DNA of 64,000 nucleotides from Nesterenkonia sandarakina (lineage in GTDB: Bacteria > Actinomycetota > Actinomycetes > Actinomycetales > Micrococcaceae), in contig NZ_PVTY01000014.1 in assembly GCF_003003175.1 (NCBI RefSeq), positions 32,001-96,000 of the forward strand. The letters are read 5' to 3'. This document shows positions 55,108-64,000 of the stretch, piece by piece. The notes under the pieces are model-generated. The model did no database searches, was not told where the DNA came from, and was given only the letters and a program-made list of their open reading frames with translations. Made by a program: the position numbers and the translations under genes. Numbering within the stretch: the first letter of the stretch is position 1; the number at the start of each line of letters is the position of its first letter.

Positions 55108-56709
55108 ATGAGCATCACCATCCACGCCCCCTACGAGGTCCCGGGCACCGAGGAGATCCTCACCGATGAGGCCCTGACGTTCCTGGACGAGCTGCACACC
55201 CGGTTCGCCGGCACCCGCAACGAGCTGCTCGAGGACCGGCGCGCGGCGCAGGCCCAGGCTGCGCGCACCGGCACCGTGGACTTCCCCGCCGAGACCGCGC
55301 AGGTGCGCGACTCGGACTGGACCGTCGCCGAGCATCCGGCCGCACTGCAGGACCGACGGGTGGAGATCACCGGCCCGGCTGCTCCGGCCAAGATGGCCAT
55401 CAACGCGCTGAACTCCGGCGCGAAGGTCTGGCTTGCCTGCCTCGAAGACGCGTTGGCGCCGAACTGGTTCAACGTGATCGACGCCCAGCGCAACCTCGCC
55501 GGTGCCGCCTCCGGGACCCTGGAGTTCACCTCCGCCGAGGGCAAGCAGTACCGGCTGCGGGATGACGTGGAGGCCCCGACCGTCGTCGTGCGTCCGCGCG
55601 GCTGGCACCTGCCGGAGAAGCACCTCCAGGTGAACGGGACGCCCGCCGTCGCCTCGCTGGTCGACTTCGGGCTGCACTTCTTCCACAACGCGAAGACGCT
55701 CACCGCACAGGGCCGAGGTCCGTTCTACTACCTGGCCAAGCTCGAGCACTACAAGGAGGCCCGGCTCTGGGACGAGGTCTTCAGCTTCGCCGAGGAGAAG
55801 CTCGGGATCCCTCACGGGACCGTGCGCGCCACGGTCCTGATCGAGACGCTGCCTGCCGCGTTCCACATGGAGGAGATCCTCTATGAGCTGCGAGATCACG
55901 CATCCGGGCTCAACGCCGGACGCTGGGACTATCTGTTCTCGCTGATCAAGTACTTCCGCGCCTCGGGTGAGAAGTTCGTCCTGCCCGATCGTGCGCAGGT
56001 GTCCATGACCCAGCCGTTCATGCGGGCGTACACCGAGCTGCTGGTCAAGACCTGCCATAAGCGGGGCGCCTTCGCCATGGGCGGGATGGCGGCGTTCATC
56101 CCGAACCGGCGCGAGCCGGAGGTCACGGCCAAGGCCATCGAGAAGGTCCGCGACGACAAGTCCCGTGAAGCGGCTGACGGGTTCGACGGATCCTGGGTCG
56201 CGCACCCCGACCTGGTCGAGCTCTGCAGCGCGGAGTTCTCTGCCGTGTTGAAGGACCAGCCGAACCAGCTCGGTCGGCAGCGTGAGGACGTGACGGTCTC
56301 TGCCGCGGATCTGCTCGACGTGGCCGCCGCCGAGGGAGATGTCACGGAGGCGGGCGTGCGGATGAACCTCTACGTCGCGGTCTACTACACCGCCATCTGG
56401 CTCTCCGGAAACGGCGCCGTGGCGATCCACAACCTGATGGAGGACGCCGCGACTGCGGAGATCTCTCGCTCGCAGGTCTGGCAGCAGATCCACAACGGCA
56501 CGGTCACCGCCGACACCGGGGTGACCGTGACCAATGACCTGGTCTCGACCCTGCTCGACGACGAGGTGGAGCGGCTGCGCGGCGAGATCGCCGATGACGA
56601 GATGTTCACCAAGTTCTTCGAGCCGGCGGCAGGGATCGTGCGGGCGCTGGTGCTGGACGAGGAGTACATCGACTTCCTCACCCTGCCCGCCTACGAGCTC
56701 CTGCCATGA
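55108..56709 (+). CDS. aceB: Malate synthase
   Basis: A 533-residue malate synthase A-type enzyme making malate from glyoxylate and acetyl-CoA in the glyoxylate shunt. Family blocks are VRPRGWHLPEKHL, ETLPAAFHMEEILYELRDHASGLNAGRWDY, and FAMGGMAAFIPNR. The ATG at 55108 has AAGGAG. No isocitrate lyase gene is in the window. Regulated probably by the divergent IclR. Confidence 0.95.
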   Translation: MSITIHAPYEVPGTEEILTDEALTFLDELHTRFAGTRNELLEDRRAAQAQAARTGTVDFPAETAQVRDSDWTVAEHPAALQDRRVEITGPAAPAKMAINALNSGAKVWLACLEDALAPNWFNVIDAQRNLAGAASGTLEFTSAEGKQYRLRDDVEAPTVVVRPRGWHLPEKHLQVNGTPAVASLVDFGLHFFHNAKTLTAQGRGPFYYLAKLEHYKEARLWDEVFSFAEEKLGIPHGTVRATVLIETLPAAFHMEEILYELRDHASGLNAGRWDYLFSLIKYFRASGEKFVLPDRAQVSMTQPFMRAYTELLVKTCHKRGAFAMGGMAAFIPNRREPEVTAKAIEKVRDDKSREAADGFDGSWVAHPDLVELCSAEFSAVLKDQPNQLGRQREDVTVSAADLLDVAAAEGDVTEAGVRMNLYVAVYYTAIWLSGNGAVAIHNLMEDAATAEISRSQVWQQIHNGTVTADTGVTVTNDLVSTLLDDEVERLRGEIADDEMFTKFFEPAAGIVRALVLDEEYIDFLTLPAYELLP

Positions 56710-56745
56710 ACGGGCCCCAGGCTCAGTCTTGGGTGCTCAGTCATC

Positions 56746-57330
56746 TCAGGTCAGCCTCAGCTGATCAGGAGGCTCTGACGAGTCGTCCCTGACCAGCAGG
56801 CGCTGCAGGCCATGGAGGTAGATCCGCTCTGCCGCCATGGCCTGCGGCGTGGGTGGGGCGGATCGCTGACGCTGCTCTTCGGTGGCGGCGCCTACTTCCA
56901 ACAGGGCCTGGTTCTGCTCGGTGGCCACCGCCCCGAGTGCAAACCGCATCACGACCGCGGCGGCGTCGTGGGCCTCCTGATCCGGCCACCCGGCGTCCGC
57001 GAGCCGCTCCGGCAGCAGCTGGGCAGGGGGAAGGGTCGCGTCGAGGGCGTAGGCGAGCAGGAGGAGATCTCCCACGTCGCGAATCGGGAGCACGAGCTCG
57101 CGGAACCTGCGCATCAGGTGCAGCGCGTCTCCGGGGTCGGCGCGCAGCGGAGCGAGGATCTCGTGGGCCACACTGCGCAGCAGCTCCTGCTTGCTGGGCA
57201 CGTGATAATAGAGCGCCCCGGGGGCGACGTCGAGCTCCTTGGCGAGGCGCCGCATCGAGACATCTTGAAGGCCGTACTGGACCAGCAGCGACCGCGCCGT
57301 CGCGGTGATCAGCTCCAGGGAGAGTGCCAA
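56746..57330 (-). CDS. TetR-family regulator
   Basis: A 194-residue repressor with the standard N-terminal HTH (LQDVSMRRLAKELDVAPGALYYHVPSKQELLRSVAHEIL) and a variable ligand-binding C-terminus. It ends 37 bases past the aceB stop on the opposite strand. The target gene is unknown, with none of the classical partners adjacent. Confidence 0.9.
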   Translation of the reverse strand: MALSLELITATARSLLVQYGLQDVSMRRLAKELDVAPGALYYHVPSKQELLRSVAHEILAPLRADPGDALHLMRRFRELVLPIRDVGDLLLLAYALDATLPPAQLLPERLADAGWPDQEAHDAAAVVMRFALGAVATEQNQALLEVGAATEEQRQRSAPPTPQAMAAERIYLHGLQRLLVRDDSSEPPDQLRLT

Positions 57331-57411
57331 GGGTGTGAGCTCCTCAGGGAGTCAGGGGCGCCGCAGTCAGGCGCGTCGACGGTCGGGACGCTGGGCGTCC
57401 TCCGGACAGGG

Positions 57412-58104
57412 CTATAGGCCGTTGTCGCGGAAGAGCTTCTCATCGGGGTCAGTCATGGACTCCTCGATCAGCCACCGGTTGGTCTGCAGCGCCTGGAGGT
57501 TCTTGGAGACCAGGGTGTCTCGGGTCTTGGCGACCCCCTCGGCCAACAGTCCGATCTGTGCCTTGAACTCCGCGGCATGACGCGGCTTCTCACTGTCGGG
57601 CAGGGCGAGGAAGAGCTCGAGGGTGCGCGGGAGGTGGCGGTGGATCGTCCTGTTCACGGCGTCAAGGTGGTCGGGGTAGCGGGAGAGCACATCCCAGCGC
57701 TCTACGATCTCTTCGAGTCCGACGACCATCATGCGCAGCTGACCCTGCGTGGAGGGCGGGAGCTGCGCCGACCGGGTCCGCACAGTGGCGTCGATGTCGG
57801 CAAGTTCAGTTCGGAGCCGCTCCTGATCATCGTTGAGCTGCTCGGACCTGCGCCGCCGACTCTGGCTCTGACCCGCTGCGACGCCGTAGGTTCCGGCCGC
57901 GGCTGCTCCACCCACGATCGCCCCGGCCAAGACTGCCCACAGGTTGGGCAGCATCACGAGGAGCATCAGACCGAACCCGAGCAGGAAGGCGAGCAGGGGC
58001 AGGGCGATATGCGTGCGGCGCTGGGCGTCGGTGCCCTGGTGTTCGCCGCGCGAGAGTTCAGAGCCGATGACGACCTCCTGCTCATGCTGCTTCAGTATCA
58101 CCAC
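57412..58104 (-). CDS. Uncharacterised protein with two membrane helices and a coiled-coil domain
   Basis: A 230-residue protein. Residues 1-32 are hydrophilic. Two adjacent hydrophobic helices (about 33-51 and 56-78) have a short turn. An Arg/Gln-rich junction (QSQSRRRRSEQL) leads into a cytoplasmic helical domain with an apparent coiled coil (LNDDQERLRTELADIDATV) and long amphipathic helices (to about 215). It loosely resembles XpaC/TelA-linked proteins, but I cannot assign it. It is immediately downstream of a TetR-like gene. Confidence 0.6.
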   Translation of the reverse strand: MVILKQHEQEVVIGSELSRGEHQGTDAQRRTHIALPLLAFLLGFGLMLLVMLPNLWAVLAGAIVGGAAAAGTYGVAAGQSQSRRRRSEQLNDDQERLRTELADIDATVRTRSAQLPPSTQGQLRMMVVGLEEIVERWDVLSRYPDHLDAVNRTIHRHLPRTLELFLALPDSEKPRHAAEFKAQIGLLAEGVAKTRDTLVSKNLQALQTNRWLIEESMTDPDEKLFRDNGL

Positions 58105-58244
58105 AGGATATCCCGCAGTGGTGGACAGACTCTGGACAAGGGGTCACTCATAGGTTGAACCCTGAGCCGACCACGCTGAGGAGCACCCGTCGCAGGACTG
58201 CGCGTCCTGCCCCTATGTTGCGCGCAGTTGTCTACTCTGAGGAC

Positions 58245-58628
58245 ATGAATGACCTGGACTGCATCTGGAACCGAGCACTTGACTACGATCTGGCAGTGGC
58301 CGCTCCCGGAGATCGCGCACTGCGCGATGTCCTCACCTTTGACGGGACCGCCAGCAATGGTGGTCTGCTCAACGCGGTCGAGTCCTTCTCCGGCGACCCT
58401 GAGTTCCCTGTGGAACGGGTCATCGAGGCATTCCACTACTTCTCGATGGAGCGGACCGCGATGCTGGTGTCCAGTTGCGCGGCACGTCGGCGCAGCGCTG
58501 AGGATCGGGAGCTGGAGTCCCTCGAGATCGAGTTCGATCCCCAGTACCCCGTGGCGGGAGAGGACATCTCGGCCGCCCTGGAGGTCAAGCTGATGGCAGC
58601 GCCCCAGGCCTTTCAGGCACGAGAATAG
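58245..58628 (+). CDS. Small uncharacterised protein, possibly DMP19/DUF4375-like
   Basis: A 127-residue acidic soluble protein. The LTFDGTASNGGLLNAVESFSGDPEFPVERVIEAFHYFSM block resembles the GGF/Q...N pattern of DMP19 proteins, but the match is loose. The ATG at 58245 is the likely start (GAGGAC upstream), while earlier in-frame starts extend into low-complexity Arg-rich sequence. No neighbour explains it. Confidence 0.55.
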   Translation: MNDLDCIWNRALDYDLAVAAPGDRALRDVLTFDGTASNGGLLNAVESFSGDPEFPVERVIEAFHYFSMERTAMLVSSCAARRRSAEDRELESLEIEFDPQYPVAGEDISAALEVKLMAAPQAFQARE

Positions 58629-58657
58629 GCCGGCCTGGCGGTGTGCGGGCACGACAA

Positions 58658-58694
58658 AGGGCCGCTGCCCTACATGATGTAGGTCAACGGCCCT
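58658..58694 (-). terminator. Terminator after tRNA-Pro
   Basis: AGGGCCG (58658-58664) and CGGCCCT (58688-58694) pair around an inner CCTACAT/ATGTAGG stem. On the minus strand it ends in TTTGTCG. It lies 12 bases past the tRNA-Pro. Confidence 0.75.
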
Positions 58695-58700
58695 GTGTAC

Positions 58701-58780
<80 letters not shown>

Positions 58781-58882
58781 TAGTTCCGAATGCCAGGAAC
58801 CAATAGCTCCTGCACACAGACGTTCATCCTATCCAGCAATCACTCCCCCAGGCAAAACCTGCGACAGCCCCTGGATACAGGT

Positions 58883-58914
58883 CAAGCCCGGTCCCCCACA
58901 AGGGACCGGGCTTG
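58883..58914 (-). terminator. Terminator of the rRNA operon
   Basis: A perfect 13-base stem, CAAGCCCGGTCCC / GGGACCGGGCTTG, with a six-base loop, 18 bases after the 5S 3' end on the minus strand. No T tract. Followed by tRNA-Pro further downstream. Confidence 0.65.
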
Positions 58915-58932
58915 AACCCTCTCTACAAAAAG

Positions 58933-59051
58933 TGTCCGGCGGCGACCTACTCTCCCACACACTCCAGTGTGCAGTACCATCGGCGCAGTGGGCCTTAGCT
59001 TCCGGGTTCGGGATGGGACCGGGCGTTTCCCCCACGCTATGACCGCCGTAA
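58933..59051 (-). rRNA. rrf: 5S ribosomal RNA
   Basis: About 119 bases. The minus-strand sequence begins TTACGGCGGTCATAGCG and ends with GGTCGCCGCCGGACA, with the conserved CCGAACCCGGAAGCTAAG near the middle. It lies in the usual 16S-23S-5S order. Ends are approximate by a few bases. Confidence 0.95.
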
Positions 59052-59317
59052 CTCTAGAACAACACCCGCTCCCACACCACCACACAACACACACCCGCCT
59101 AAAAGGACCGGGCGTGTACCTGTGGTGGGGTACGAAGGTGTCGTAAACCTAAATTCACAACAACACTATTCAACTACTGACTCTGACCCACACCACCAGA
59201 CCACCCCAAACGGGAGGCCCACGGGTGTTGTGGGGTTGTTGGCAGAGAACCGCCTAGTGGACGCAAACACGCAATTGTTCAATTGACACTCATCGAGCAC
59301 ACTCATATGAGTGTGGT
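59052..59317 (-). other. 23S-5S spacer
   Basis: Noncoding, relatively A/C-rich DNA between the 23S and 5S genes. It includes paired CACACTC-type short repeats around 59292-59318, probably part of rRNA processing. No tRNA seen. Confidence 0.6.

Positions 59318-64000
<4,683 letters not shown>

Overview
The window is a high-GC actinobacterial chromosome segment. The partial 16S rRNA at the right edge looks like Micrococcaceae. A Nesterenkonia- or Arthrobacter-type genome is the best guess, but the genus is not settled from sequence reading alone. Supporting hallmarks are an XPB-type helicase with a helicase-associated partner, an IdeR/DtxR regulator, a GGM-tailed groEL under CIRCE control, a WXG100 protein, an adjacent LytR_C/DUF3263 pair, DUF3027, DUF4032 and two cold-shock proteins. 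No prophage, insertion sequence, integrase or CRISPR array was seen, so this looks like ordinary chromosome with catabolic clusters.

Layout, left to right. 1-3.6 kb: an edge-truncated GH10 xylanase without a signal peptide, a KtrAB/TrkAH-type potassium uptake pair, and cspA. 3.7-9.8 kb: a leftward molybdenum block (FdhF/YdeP oxidoreductase, fdhD, moeA, DUF6457, mobA) with an HNH endonuclease upstream. 10-14.4 kb: a secreted NlpC/P60 hydrolase behind a long untranslated leader, ideR divergent from serC, then DUF3027 and a cold-shock protein. 14.5-23.7 kb: the helicase pair, an OmpR-type two-component system, WXG100, and groEL. 23.7-26.3 kb: a FemAB-like peptidyltransferase and a divergent MerR/SnoaL pair with a classical MerR-spaced promoter.

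26.4-41.5 kb is the catabolic core. pcaHGBDC runs leftward as a tightly overlapping operon that takes protocatechuate to 3-oxoadipate. Two divergent IclR regulators and pobA (4-hydroxybenzoate to protocatechuate) lie beside it. A near-identical palindromic box sits about 100-115 bases upstream of both pcaH and pobA and is a good candidate for a shared operator. A branched-chain amino-acid/acyl-CoA block follows: SDR, mmsA, mmsB, enoyl-CoA hydratase, MarR, acyl-CoA synthetase and acyl-CoA dehydrogenase. The last two genes diverge from a palindrome placed inside a promoter spacer. The 3-oxoadipate CoA-transferase and thiolase (pcaIJ/F) are not in the window.

41.5-58.6 kb holds LytR_C and DUF3263 proteins, ung, a ThrE-type exporter with a long N-terminal extension, tRNA-Val, an NAD(P)-binding protein, azlCD, an MFS efflux pump, tRNA-Thr, a membrane-anchored DsbA-like thioredoxin, the otsA-otsB-DUF4032 operon, a divergent IclR/malate synthase pair, a TetR regulator and two uncharacterised genes. 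58.7-64 kb: tRNA-Pro and a leftward rRNA operon (16S partial, 23S, 5S) with no tRNA in the 16S-23S spacer.

The most rewarding leads are the shared pca/pob operator, the PobA insertion, the DUF4032 kinase-like protein in the trehalose operon, the MerR/SnoaL promoter, the NlpC/P60 leader RNA, and the acyl-CoA operator. I did not find a clearly new multi-gene defence or mobile system.
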